From Actinomycetes bacterium (GTDB lineage Bacteria; Actinomycetota; Acidimicrobiia; Acidimicrobiales; Microtrichaceae): 25,981 nt of DNA. Positions 1-6,827 of this stretch are shown here, in pieces. Where the stretch lies: assembly GCA_023450775.1 (NCBI GenBank), contig JAEXGP010000025.1, positions 1 to 25,981 of the forward strand, given 5' to 3'. The notes below the pieces were generated by a model. That model was given only the letters and a program-made list of their open reading frames with translations, was not told where the DNA came from and did not search any database. Position 1 is the first letter of the stretch, and each line of letters begins with the position of its first letter. A program made the position numbers and the translations under genes.

Positions 1-587
1 GCCTCGTCGTCGCCAACCGCGGCAGCTCCGAGGAGCCGTGGGCCGGACGCATCCTGCCGTCGCCCCAGGAGAAGCCGGACCTGGTCCTCACCGGCACCGA
101 CGGGCAGCCGTTCGACCTCCGGGAGCGCACCGCCGGGCACTACACCGTGCTGTTCTTCGGCTACACGAGCTGCCCCGACGTGTGCCCCATCAACCTGGGC
201 ACCCTCGACACGGCCATGGAGACACTGGGCCCGCAGGTGCGCGACGACATCGACGTGGTCTTCGTCTCCGTCGACCCGGCCACCGACACGCCCCAGGTGA
301 TCCGGGAGTACCTCGACCGCTTCGACAAGCGGTTCATCGGGCTCACCGGGACCCCCGACCAGCTGCGCGCCGCGCAGGAGGCGGCCAAGGTGCCGCCGGC
401 CGAGGAGGGCACGGCGGAGTCCACCGGGTCGACGGGCGCGATCGGCCACGCCACCCAGATGATCGTCTACGACCCCGACGGCGTCGCCCGGATCGTGTAC
501 CCGTTCGGCACGCGGCAGAGCGACTGGACCCGGGACCTCCCGAGGTTGCTCGGCGGCGACGTCCCCACGGAGACGGACACGGAGTGA
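1..587 (+). CDS. SCO1/SenC-family copper chaperone, 5' partial
   Basis: The reading frame is open from base 3 and ends with TGA at 585-587, so the N-terminus (expected membrane anchor or signal) lies before the window. Sco proteins are thioredoxin-fold copper chaperones that act outside the membrane to build the CuA site of cytochrome c oxidase. The visible part carries the CxxxC copper/redox motif in FGYTSCPDVCP, the FVSVDPATDTP strand typical of the family, and the conserved distal histidine in GHATQM followed by YDPDG. The order Sco, PCu(A)C-like protein, CtaG is a coherent oxidase-assembly group. The stop codon overlaps the GTG start of the next gene (GTGA), suggesting translational coupling. 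Family assignment is secure; the exact start cannot be seen. Confidence 0.93.
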   Translation, partial: LVVANRGSSEEPWAGRILPSPQEKPDLVLTGTDGQPFDLRERTAGHYTVLFFGYTSCPDVCPINLGTLDTAMETLGPQVRDDIDVVFVSVDPATDTPQVIREYLDRFDKRFIGLTGTPDQLRAAQEAAKVPPAEEGTAESTGSTGAIGHATQMIVYDPDGVARIVYPFGTRQSDWTRDLPRLLGGDVPTETDTE

Positions 588-1081
588 CCCGGCCCGACCG
601 GGCGACGGCGGTCGCCGCGCTCGCCATCCTGCTCGCGGTGTTCCCCGTGGCCTGCGGCGACGACGAGGGCGCCGCCCCGGCGGTCCGCGTCGGGGACCTG
701 ACCGTTACCAAGGTGTTCGCCGGCTCGTACGGCGCCACGACGGCGGCGGCGTACCTGCAGATCTCGAACGAGGGGGAGGCCGACCGGCTCACCGGCGTGT
801 CCAGTCCCGACGCGGGGTCCGTCGAGCCGATGGGCGCCATGTCGGCCGGGTCCACGACCGCAGTGGACGGATCGGGACCGGTCGACGTGGAGATCCCGGC
901 GGGCGGATCCGTGAGCTTCACCCCGGGCGGCGCCCACCTCATGCTCGAGGACCTCAGGGCGCCCCTCGACGCCGGCGACACGGTCCGGCTGCGGCTGACC
1001 TTCGAGCACGCGCCGCCCGTGGAGCTGGATGCCCGGGTGGTCGACGTGGCCGAGATCCCCGACCTGATGGCTGCGGAGTGA
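584..1081 (+). CDS. PCu(A)C-like copper chaperone, probable lipoprotein
   Basis: A 165-residue protein starting at GTG 584, overlapping the Sco stop codon by three bases. An N-terminal hydrophobic stretch ends in PVAC with Cys24, a likely though atypical lipobox (Pro at -3). The rest matches the PCu(A)C fold: a TTAAAYLQISN strand, an EIPAGGSVSFTPGG hairpin, AHLMLEDL, and a final LRLTFEHAP strand. Proteins of this family bind Cu(I) outside the membrane and work with Sco to metallate cytochrome oxidase. The HxM half of the usual H(M)x10Mx21HxM site is present (AHLM), but the upstream His and Met are not at their usual spacing; only an MGAM cluster is nearby. The role fits the neighbours; metal binding may differ from the type proteins. 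Confidence 0.85.
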   Translation: MTRPDRATAVAALAILLAVFPVACGDDEGAAPAVRVGDLTVTKVFAGSYGATTAAAYLQISNEGEADRLTGVSSPDAGSVEPMGAMSAGSTTAVDGSGPVDVEIPAGGSVSFTPGGAHLMLEDLRAPLDAGDTVRLRLTFEHAPPVELDARVVDVAEIPDLMAAE

Positions 1082-1162
1082 CGGTGGGCAGACCGACGGT
1101 GGCACCGGGGGAGCGGCCGGCGTGAATGGTCCGCCGGACGGGCCGCGTGGGAGCATGGCCCC

Positions 1163-2071
1163 ATGAGGTGGTGGTGCTCGGCCATCGTCGAGAAGTGGTC
1201 CTGGGCTCCCAGGCCGTACCTGGGCGTCTGGCTCCTCAGCGCAGCGTTGGTGGCGGGCTACGTGGTGGCCCTGCGCCGCCACGGCACGGACCCGCTGCCC
1301 GACGACCCCGAGGACGCCCGCAGGGCCCGGGCTCGGCAGCGCCGCCGTCCGTGGCAGTTCGGCCTGGGCATCGCGTTCCTGTGGGTCGCGTCCGACTGGC
1401 CGATCGGCACGCTCGGCGCCAGCTACCTGTCGTCGATCCACATGATGCAGTACATGCTGTACACGCTCGCCGCCGCGCCGCTGCTGATGCTCGGCACGCC
1501 CGAGTGGATGGGCCGCCGGATCATCTCGGCACTGCACCTGGATGGCCTGTACCGGATCCTGGCCCGGCCGCTGGTCGCCGCCATCGTGTCGAACGTCATC
1601 CTGATCGTCACCCACTCGCCGATCGCGGTCGACACGCTGCGGGCGACGCAGTTCGGTTCCTTCGCGCTCGACATGATCTGGCTGGTGTCGGGCTTCGTCC
1701 TCTGGACGCCGATCATCAGCCCCCTGCCCGAAGCCAGGGCCTCGTCCGCGCCGATCAAGCTCGTCTACCTGTTCGCCGCGGCCGCGCTCATGCCGATGAT
1801 CCCCGGCGGCTTCCTGACGTTCGCCTCGCAGCCGCTCTACAGCACCTACGAGCTGGCGCCCCGACTCGCCGGCATCGACGCGCTCAACGACCAGCAGACC
1901 GCGGGCGTGCTCATGAAGGTCGGGAACCTGCCGGTGATCTGGACCGTCATGGCCGTCATCTGGTTCCGCTGGTACAAGCGCGAGGCCGATCCGGGCGGGC
2001 GCACGATCGTCCGTGACCCCGTGACCGGGGCGCCGCTGCGCCGCCCGCCGGCGACGACCGCCTCGCGCTGA
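1163..2071 (+). CDS. ctaG: Cytochrome c oxidase assembly factor, CtaG (caa3) family membrane protein
   Basis: A 302-residue polytopic membrane protein. Hydrophobic segments occur at WLLSAALVAGYVVAL, FGLGIAFLWVASDWPIG, the SSIHMMQYMLYTLAAAPLLML region, VAAIVSNVILIVTHS, MIWLVSGFVLWTPI, LVYLFAAAALMPM and VIWTVMAVIWFRW. The SIHMMQYM segment with paired His and Met residues and the TPEWM loop are typical of the caa3-CtaG family, which is needed for a mature copper oxidase. It follows Sco and the PCu(A)C-like gene by 81 bases, supporting a shared role in copper insertion. ATG 1163 is chosen because the protein reads directly into the family's N-terminal region; a GAGCAT box 6 bases upstream resembles the leaderless pattern of other genes here but lacks the first T. 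The C-terminus is a charged cytoplasmic tail. Confidence 0.9.
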   Translation: MRWWCSAIVEKWSWAPRPYLGVWLLSAALVAGYVVALRRHGTDPLPDDPEDARRARARQRRRPWQFGLGIAFLWVASDWPIGTLGASYLSSIHMMQYMLYTLAAAPLLMLGTPEWMGRRIISALHLDGLYRILARPLVAAIVSNVILIVTHSPIAVDTLRATQFGSFALDMIWLVSGFVLWTPIISPLPEARASSAPIKLVYLFAAAALMPMIPGGFLTFASQPLYSTYELAPRLAGIDALNDQQTAGVLMKVGNLPVIWTVMAVIWFRWYKREADPGGRTIVRDPVTGAPLRRPPATTASR

Positions 2072-2122
2072 CCGCCGCGCTGAGCGCCGCGCCGTCGGCG
2101 CCGGTTCCGGTCCGGGCGCCAA

Positions 2123-2128
2123 TAGCCT
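2123..2128 (+). promoter_or_regulatory. Leaderless-type -10 box of the HSL-family hydrolase gene
   Basis: TAGCCT, 7 bases before ATG 2136. A GGCGCC/GGCGCC hairpin at 2097-2120, just upstream, may terminate the CtaG transcript. Confidence 0.62.
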
Positions 2129-2135
2129 GTCGCCC

Positions 2136-3251
2136 ATGGTGATGGCAGATCGTCCCGAGGTCGAGACCGCGTCCGTGCCCGTCGCGGCGGTGACGCTGGT
2201 CGGCCTGGCGGAGAACATGGTCAACGGCCTGGCCCGCGTCCCGTTCCGGCGCCCGTGGGAGGGGCCGGGCGGCCTGCTGGACAACGTGGGCCGCTCGGTG
2301 ACCCGCCAGGTCGTGCGGTCGTTCATGGGCTTCTCGATGGGCCTGCCCATCGAGGAGTTCCGCTCCATGGAGAAGGTGCTCGACGAGATCTGCCAGGTGG
2401 TCATGCCGCCGTTCGTGCAGCTGACCGACGACGTCGAGCTGACCGGCGACGAGATCGCCGCGGTGCCGGGACTGTGGTGCCGGCGCAAGGCCAGCTCCGA
2501 CGCCCACGTGGCCGACGACGAGGACAAGGACTCGATCGACGGCACGATCCTCTACCTGCACGGCGGCGGCTACATCGGCACGTCGCCGATGATGTACTCG
2601 GCGTTCGCCGCATCGCTGGTCAAGGGCACCGGGTGCGAGCTCTTCATCGCCGACTACCGGCTGGCCCCCGAGTTCCCGTTCCCGGCCGGCGTCGAGGACG
2701 CGGCCGACGTGTACGCGGCGCTGCTCGACCGGGGCGTCGACCCGGCGCACCTGATCGTGGCCGGCGACTCCGGCGGCGGCGGCCTGGCCACGTCGCTGAT
2801 GGGCGCGCTCAAGGACCGCGGCCTCCCCGCACCCGCGGCGCTGCTGCTGTTCTCGCCCGAGGTCGACCTGGACCTGGACCACCCCTCGATCACCGACAAC
2901 GCGCAGCACGACATCCTCCCTTGGAACGTGCCGGTGACGCCCTACCTGCACGGGGTGCAGCCGAGCGACGCCCGGGTGTCCGCGATCTACGCGACGCCCG
3001 ACCCCGACTGGTTCCCGCCCACGTTCGTCTGCTCGGGCGGCGACGAGATGTTCCGCGACGGCATCCGCGACTTCGTGGTGGCACTGCGGCGCTCGGGCAT
3101 CGAGGTGGAGGCCATGGAGGAGCCGGGCATGTTCCACGTGTTCCCGATCCTCATGCCGTGGGCCGACGCCTCGAGCCGAGTGGTGATGGCGCTCGACGCC
3201 TTCGTCGACCGGCACGTGGCCGCCGACCCCGACGCCGTGCCCACGCACTGA
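2136..3251 (+). CDS. Alpha/beta hydrolase of the hormone-sensitive lipase family (esterase/lipase)
   Basis: A 371-residue protein with the full HSL-family signature. It has the oxyanion motif HGGGY at about residues 142-146, the nucleophile in GDSGG with Ser212, the acid in GGDEMFRD (Asp303) and the catalytic His334 in MFHVFP. The segment DYRLAPEFPFPAGVEDA just before the nucleophile is the family's usual YRLAPE element. Members hydrolyse short- to medium-chain esters. The first ~110 residues form a cap or lid region without recognisable motifs. ATG 2136 is favoured because a TAGCCT box ends 7 bases before it, implying a leaderless transcript; another in-frame ATG lies at 2142. It is convergent with the next gene, only 32 bases apart. 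Confidence 0.92.
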   Translation: MVMADRPEVETASVPVAAVTLVGLAENMVNGLARVPFRRPWEGPGGLLDNVGRSVTRQVVRSFMGFSMGLPIEEFRSMEKVLDEICQVVMPPFVQLTDDVELTGDEIAAVPGLWCRRKASSDAHVADDEDKDSIDGTILYLHGGGYIGTSPMMYSAFAASLVKGTGCELFIADYRLAPEFPFPAGVEDAADVYAALLDRGVDPAHLIVAGDSGGGGLATSLMGALKDRGLPAPAALLLFSPEVDLDLDHPSITDNAQHDILPWNVPVTPYLHGVQPSDARVSAIYATPDPDWFPPTFVCSGGDEMFRDGIRDFVVALRRSGIEVEAMEEPGMFHVFPILMPWADASSRVVMALDAFVDRHVAADPDAVPTH

Positions 3252-3260
3252 CGTCGTTCA

Positions 3261-3287
3261 GCGGGATCAGACGCTCGGCGGGATCAG
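3261..3287. repeat. 10-bp direct repeat at the stop codon of the minus-strand hydrolase
   Basis: GCGGGATCAG occurs at 3261-3270 and 3278-3287; the second copy contains the stop codon (TCA at 3284-3286). It is a small local duplication in the 32-base gap between convergent genes. Confidence 0.65.
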
Positions 3288-4087
3288 GAGCGGCGGGAGA
3301 GTCCGAGCGCGTCCGCCAGCGCGGCGCCCGTCGGCACCGAGTTCAGGTAGGGCTCGGCGTTGTGGGCGTGGCGTCCGTTGAAGACCAGATGGTCCTCGAC
3401 GCGGTCGCCGAAGGCCTCGGCCAGTCGAGGGCACGCCGCGGTCGCCAGGTCGCCCTCGGCGGCGACGTTCGTCCAGCGCTTCACGCCGGACGGCCAGACG
3501 CCCCGCCCGTCGACGGGCGCGGGCTGCAGCATGGGGAAGACCATGTTCGGGTCGCCGAGCGGCGAGCCCAGCGTGATGAGGTCGACCTGGAGGTCGGGGC
3601 GCGTGCAGAGCACCTGGTAGGCGATCACGGTGCCGAGCGAGTGGGCGATGACCACCTTCGTGTCCGCGGTCAGATGCCGTTCGAGGCGCTCGTGGACGCG
3701 TGTCCGCACCTCGGGGTCGAGCACGTACTGCGCGAGCAGCTCCATCGAGCGGGCGTTGGTGTCCTTGGCGACCTGGTGCACGAGCGCGTCCAGGTCGGTG
3801 TCGCCCGGTCCGGCGCCGGCGCCGACGCCGTCGAGGAGGTCGGTCACGGCGTCGGGCGGTGCCGCCCCCGCGCTGCCGGCCGGGTTCGGCTCCTGGGGCT
3901 CGGGCCGGACGAGGTCGCCCCAGAACGCGACCACCGAGGCGTCCTGCAGGCGGGGGAGCGACACGTCGCGCATGGACACGCCCGACACCCACAGCCCGTC
4001 GAGCACGCTCGGCGTCCAGTGGGTCCAGAGCCGGAACGGCCCCCAGAGCTCGTGGAAGGCACCGTGGATCATGACGACGGCGGACAT
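3284..4087 (-). CDS. Alpha/beta-hydrolase-like protein
   Basis: A 267-residue protein beginning MSAVVMIHGAF, where the first beta strand and HG oxyanion loop sit right at the N-terminus. The nucleophile elbow is AHSLG with Ser150, a variant of GHSLG, followed by an LITLGSPLG strand. A later acid candidate is Asp213 (AEGDLATAA), and the histidine is in GRHAHNAEPYLN (His240 or His242). These features indicate a serine hydrolase related to lipase- or PGAP1-like folds; the substrate is unknown. A low-complexity Gly/Ala/Pro insert lies at about residues 66-96. It diverges from the P450 operon and shares its 199-base control region, so the array of inverted repeats there could regulate both. The stop codon lies inside one copy of a 10-bp direct repeat. 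Confidence 0.82.
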   Translation of the reverse strand: MSAVVMIHGAFHELWGPFRLWTHWTPSVLDGLWVSGVSMRDVSLPRLQDASVVAFWGDLVRPEPQEPNPAGSAGAAPPDAVTDLLDGVGAGAGPGDTDLDALVHQVAKDTNARSMELLAQYVLDPEVRTRVHERLERHLTADTKVVIAHSLGTVIAYQVLCTRPDLQVDLITLGSPLGDPNMVFPMLQPAPVDGRGVWPSGVKRWTNVAAEGDLATAACPRLAEAFGDRVEDHLVFNGRHAHNAEPYLNSVPTGAALADALGLSRRS

Positions 4088-4163
4088 GCGCGGAGTGTGT
4101 CAGGTCGGCGGCGCTCGATGGGGGAGCACCCCGCCCTGCCGGTGCCGAGGAAGCGGACGGTGC

Positions 4164-4184
4164 CTGACGTTCGGTCAACGTCAG
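4164..4184. promoter_or_regulatory. Inverted repeat 1 of the P450 control region (candidate operator)
   Basis: CTGACGTT, five central bases, then AACGTCAG: perfect 8-bp arms. It is the most distal of three overlapping palindromes between the divergent hydrolase and P450 genes and shares its right CTGAC-type end with the second repeat. Confidence 0.6.
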
Positions 4185-4210
4185 TGACATGTGCCGGACA
4201 TCTCACTGAC
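4180..4210. promoter_or_regulatory. Inverted repeat 2 of the P450 control region (candidate operator)
   Basis: Arms GTCAGTGACATGT and ACATCTCACTGAC are separated by GCCGG; 12 of 13 positions pair, with one C/C mismatch (4188/4202). It overlaps repeat 1 on its left and repeat 3 on its right. Confidence 0.6.
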
Positions 4211-4221
4211 CAGATGGTCAG
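4206..4221. promoter_or_regulatory. Inverted repeat 3 (TetR-like operator) at the P450 promoter
   Basis: CTGACCAGATGGTCAG has perfect 7-bp arms around a central GA. It lies between the expected -35 position and the TACGGT -10 box at 4227-4232, where a bound repressor would block RNA polymerase. Size and symmetry are typical of TetR-family operators; no regulator gene is in the window. Confidence 0.65.
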
Positions 4222-4226
4222 CCAGA

Positions 4227-4232
4227 TACGGT
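4227..4232 (+). promoter_or_regulatory. Predicted -10 box (TACGGT) of the P450-ferredoxin operon
   Basis: TACGGT fits the actinobacterial TANNNT consensus. A start of transcription near 4239-4241 would give a leader of about 47 bases containing the GGAGGTGA ribosome-binding site at 4276-4283. No good -35 hexamer is visible at the expected distance, which is occupied by inverted repeat 3. Confidence 0.5.
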
Positions 4233-4286
4233 GCCCGTGACGGGGGACCCGCGCCGGTCAGGGGCGGGGCGACACGGAGGTGACCG

Positions 4287-5513
4287 ATGCTGGAGCCGCC
4301 CGAGGGTTCGGGGATCGCCGACTGGGCGACGGACTTCGACCACACCGAGGAGGCCTACGCCCAGGCCGCGCCCGAGATCTGGGACGACCTCCGTGAGCGG
4401 TGCCCGGTCGCCCACAGCGACCGCTTCGGGGGCACGTGGCTGCCGACCCGTCACGAGGACGTGTCGGCCGTCGCCCACGACACCGAGCACTTCAGCTCGC
4501 GTGGCGTGATCGTCAGCGACTTCCGCCCGCTGGCCCCTGCGCCGGTCGGGTTCGCACCCCCGATCACGTCGGACCCGCCGTTCCACGACAAGGCCCGGCG
4601 CATCCTGCTCCCCGCGTTCTCGCCCAAGGCCGTCGCGCCGCTCGAGGACCTGACCCGGACGTTCTGCGCCGAGCTGATCGACGAGCTGCTCGCCGACGTG
4701 ACGACCGGCGAGCGCGACGTCGTCGACGTGGCCACCGAGTACACCCAGCACATCCCCGTCCGGGTGATCGCCCACATGCTCGGCGTGCCCAAGGAGGACG
4801 GCGACCGCTTCCGCACGTTCATCCACCGCATCCTCGAGAAGCCGGGTCAGTCGGGCCCGATCGACGAGGAGGACACGATGATCTTCTACCTCCAGGAGAT
4901 CATCGCGGCGCACAAGGAGTCGCCGGCCGACGACCTGGTGTCGTACCTGCTCGAGCAGGAGATCGACGGCGAGCCGCTCGAGGACGGCCACGTCGAGGGC
5001 ACGGTCGCCCTGGCGCTCATCGCCGGCATCGACACGACGTGGTCCGCGATCGGCGCGTCGCTGTGGCACCTCGCCCAGCACGCGGAGGATCGCCGACGCC
5101 TGATCGACGAGCCCGAGCTGATGACGTTCGCGGTCGAGGAGTTCCTGCGCTTCTACGCGCCGGTGACGATGGCGCGCCTGGTCGCCAAGGACACCGAGCT
5201 GGGCGGCTGCCCGGTCCACGAGGGCGACTGGGTGCTGCTGCCGTTCCCGGCGGCCAACCGCGACCCCGATGCGTTCGAGGACGCCGACCGATTCGTCATC
5301 GACCGTCGCAAGAACCGGCATGCGGCGTTCGGGCTGGGCATCCACCGGTGCCTCGGCTCCAACCTGGCCCGCATGGAGCTGCGCGTGGCGATCGAGGAGT
5401 GGGTGCGTCGTGTGCCGGACTACGAGCTGGCCGACCCGGCCGGCGTGCGGTGGTCGACCGGCCAGGTGCGCGGTCCCCGCGAGCTGCCCGTCCGCATCCT
5501 GCGCACCGCCTGA
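4287..5513 (+). CDS. Cytochrome P450 (bacterial soluble class, CYP)
   Basis: A 408-residue soluble P450, normal length for the bacterial class. The oxygen-activating I-helix motif AGIDTT is at residues 246-251, the K-helix ExxR at Glu285-Arg288 (EEFLR), and the heme loop FGLGIHRCLG supplies the thiolate ligand Cys355. It should hydroxylate an organic substrate with electrons from a ferredoxin; the substrate is not predictable from sequence. ATG 4287 follows a strong ribosome-binding site, GGAGGTGA at 4276-4283. The ferredoxin gene begins 17 bases after its stop codon, making a two-gene operon. Upstream lie three overlapping inverted repeats, the last inside the promoter, which suggests induction by release of a repressor. 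A ferredoxin reductase is not encoded nearby. Confidence 0.96.
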   Translation: MLEPPEGSGIADWATDFDHTEEAYAQAAPEIWDDLRERCPVAHSDRFGGTWLPTRHEDVSAVAHDTEHFSSRGVIVSDFRPLAPAPVGFAPPITSDPPFHDKARRILLPAFSPKAVAPLEDLTRTFCAELIDELLADVTTGERDVVDVATEYTQHIPVRVIAHMLGVPKEDGDRFRTFIHRILEKPGQSGPIDEEDTMIFYLQEIIAAHKESPADDLVSYLLEQEIDGEPLEDGHVEGTVALALIAGIDTTWSAIGASLWHLAQHAEDRRRLIDEPELMTFAVEEFLRFYAPVTMARLVAKDTELGGCPVHEGDWVLLPFPAANRDPDAFEDADRFVIDRRKNRHAAFGLGIHRCLGSNLARMELRVAIEEWVRRVPDYELADPAGVRWSTGQVRGPRELPVRILRTA

Positions 5514-5530
5514 CCGAGAGGGGACATCAG

Positions 5531-5725
5531 ATGAGGATCCAGTTCGACCGGGACGCCTGCCAGGGCCACAACCGTTGCTACCTGTTGGCGCCGGAGCTCT
5601 TCGACGTCGACGACGAGGGCTACGCCGTGCTGCTCGTGGAGGGCGAGGTGCCCGAGGAGCTGCGGGAGAAGGCCGAGCTCGCGGCCGACAACTGCCCCGA
5701 GTACGCGATCACGCTGGTCGACTGA
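5531..5725 (+). CDS. 3Fe-4S ferredoxin, P450 redox partner
   Basis: A 64-residue ferredoxin with three cluster cysteines, Cys10, Cys16 and Cys55 (CQGHNRC and later NCP). The position that would hold a fourth cysteine in a 4Fe-4S protein is His13, the arrangement CxxHxxC...CP known from P450-associated actinobacterial ferredoxins; a single [3Fe-4S] cluster is expected. The acidic surface segment FDVDDEGYAVLL is typical. It lies 17 bases after the P450 stop codon and would pass electrons to that enzyme. Its last 17 bases overlap the 3' end of the convergent metal-enzyme gene. Confidence 0.93.
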   Translation: MRIQFDRDACQGHNRCYLLAPELFDVDDEGYAVLLVEGEVPEELREKAELAADNCPEYAITLVD

Positions 5726-6653
5726 CGCCGGCCTCCGGGCGGTACTCCGACGCCTCCGGGCGGCTCGTCGGCCGCCGGTGCTCCAGGTCGACGAGCCATC
5801 GGCCGTACCAGTCGGGGTCCGCGAGCTGGTCCGGATGGTGGCCGGGCAGCGACGACAGGAACATGGTCGGCACCACCTCGAAGGTGAAGCTCAGCACCAA
5901 CCGGATCGTGCGCCACCAGGTGCCGGGCCGTCGCAGCAGCCGCTCGTGGTGGAGCTGCACGCCGATCGACCAGAGCGTCAACCAGGCCAGGACGACGAGC
6001 GAGAGCGCGCCGGCACGGGCGTAGCGCCAGCGCGACCCGTCGACCGCCTGCCACACGTCGAACGCCACGGACTTGTGCTCGACCTCCTCGGCGAGGTGCC
6101 AGACGAACAGGTCGGTGGCGACCGGGTCCGCGCCGCGCAGGAACTCGGCCAGGTGGTCGCTCGTCCAGCGGGCGAGGCTGTAGGCGATCGTCTCCGACGC
6201 CGCCGCGAACGCCAGGCTGAACCGCGTCGAGCGGGTGCGCGCCAGCCAGCCGTAGACGCGGCGGGCACGGGACTCGGGACGGCGCAGTCCGCCGAACCGG
6301 TCCACGAGTCGGACGTTGAACCGGCGGTGCTGACGCTGGTGCTCGAGCTCCTGGCGGACGAACGTCCTGGCGGTGCACGCCAGCGCGGGCTCGAGGTCGG
6401 GGAGCACCCGGCGGATGGCGCCCGCGAAGTACGGCTCGACGAACGGCATCAGCAGCGACACCGAGTTGGCCGCAGCGACGAACTCTGGCGCGCCCTCGTT
6501 CCAGACGGGGTCGGCCAGCGCGTCCAGGCCCAGGTCGACGCGGCGGAGCACCGGACGATCGGAGGGGACCGGCAGCAGCGCGTCGGAGCCCGGCGCACGG
6601 GCGACGGGCACGCGCCGCCCGTCGTCGAAGGTGCGCGCCTCGTCGATCGCCAT
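5709..6653 (-). CDS. Putative metal-dependent hydrolase of the PF10118/COG3687 type
   Basis: A 314-residue helical protein with acidic and histidine residues spaced as in a ferritin-like metal centre: Glu73 in FVEPYF, the QELEHQRQH cluster near residues 101-109, Glu154 in ASETIAYS, and WHLAEEVEHKSVAFDV near 185-200. These are hallmarks of the family annotated as predicted metal-dependent hydrolases, whose reaction is not established. Two hydrophobic segments in the C-terminal third (ALSLVVLAWLTLWSIGV and LVLSFTFEVVPTMFL) suggest membrane association. The gene converges on the ferredoxin and overlaps its end by 17 bases. The start is likely ATG 6653, although the GGGAGG upstream is unusually close to it. 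A link to P450 chemistry is possible by position only. Confidence 0.8.
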   Translation of the reverse strand: MAIDEARTFDDGRRVPVARAPGSDALLPVPSDRPVLRRVDLGLDALADPVWNEGAPEFVAAANSVSLLMPFVEPYFAGAIRRVLPDLEPALACTARTFVRQELEHQRQHRRFNVRLVDRFGGLRRPESRARRVYGWLARTRSTRFSLAFAAASETIAYSLARWTSDHLAEFLRGADPVATDLFVWHLAEEVEHKSVAFDVWQAVDGSRWRYARAGALSLVVLAWLTLWSIGVQLHHERLLRRPGTWWRTIRLVLSFTFEVVPTMFLSSLPGHHPDQLADPDWYGRWLVDLEHRRPTSRPEASEYRPEAGVSRPA

Positions 6654-6781
6654 GTCCTCCCATCGGCAGGTCTGCGCCCACGATCCAGTGGCATTCGACC
6701 GTCGGGGTGGTGAACGGCGTCGGCAGGGGGCAGGTGTAGCGAGGGCGATGCCCTGACCCGTTGCGATCTTCGTCGTCGGAC

Positions 6782-6787
6782 TAGCAT
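6782..6787 (+). promoter_or_regulatory. Predicted -10 box (TAGCAT) of the amino acid ABC operon
   Basis: TAGCAT fits TANNNT; TTGCGA at 6761-6766 is a possible -35 element with a short 15-base spacer. The leader runs about 35 bases to ATG 6828 and carries the ribosome-binding site AAGAGGTG at 6811-6818. Confidence 0.5.
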
Positions 6788-6827
6788 CGCGGCCCTGAGT
6801 TCGAACCCGGAAGAGGTGACGACAACG

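Noticed and set aside
1151..1156. Leaderless -10 box before CtaG (GAGCAT)
   Set aside because: The first T of TANNNT is G, so it was left out of the main list despite the right spacing.
467..2545. A 692-codon open frame on the minus strand
   Set aside because: It lies opposite the Sco end, PCu(A)C-like, CtaG and HSL genes, is rich in Arg/Gly/His from high-GC frame effects and shows no domain motif.
2255..4240. A 661-codon open frame on the plus strand
   Set aside because: It overlaps two well-supported hydrolase genes and has the Arg/Gly/Pro-rich composition of a shadow frame.
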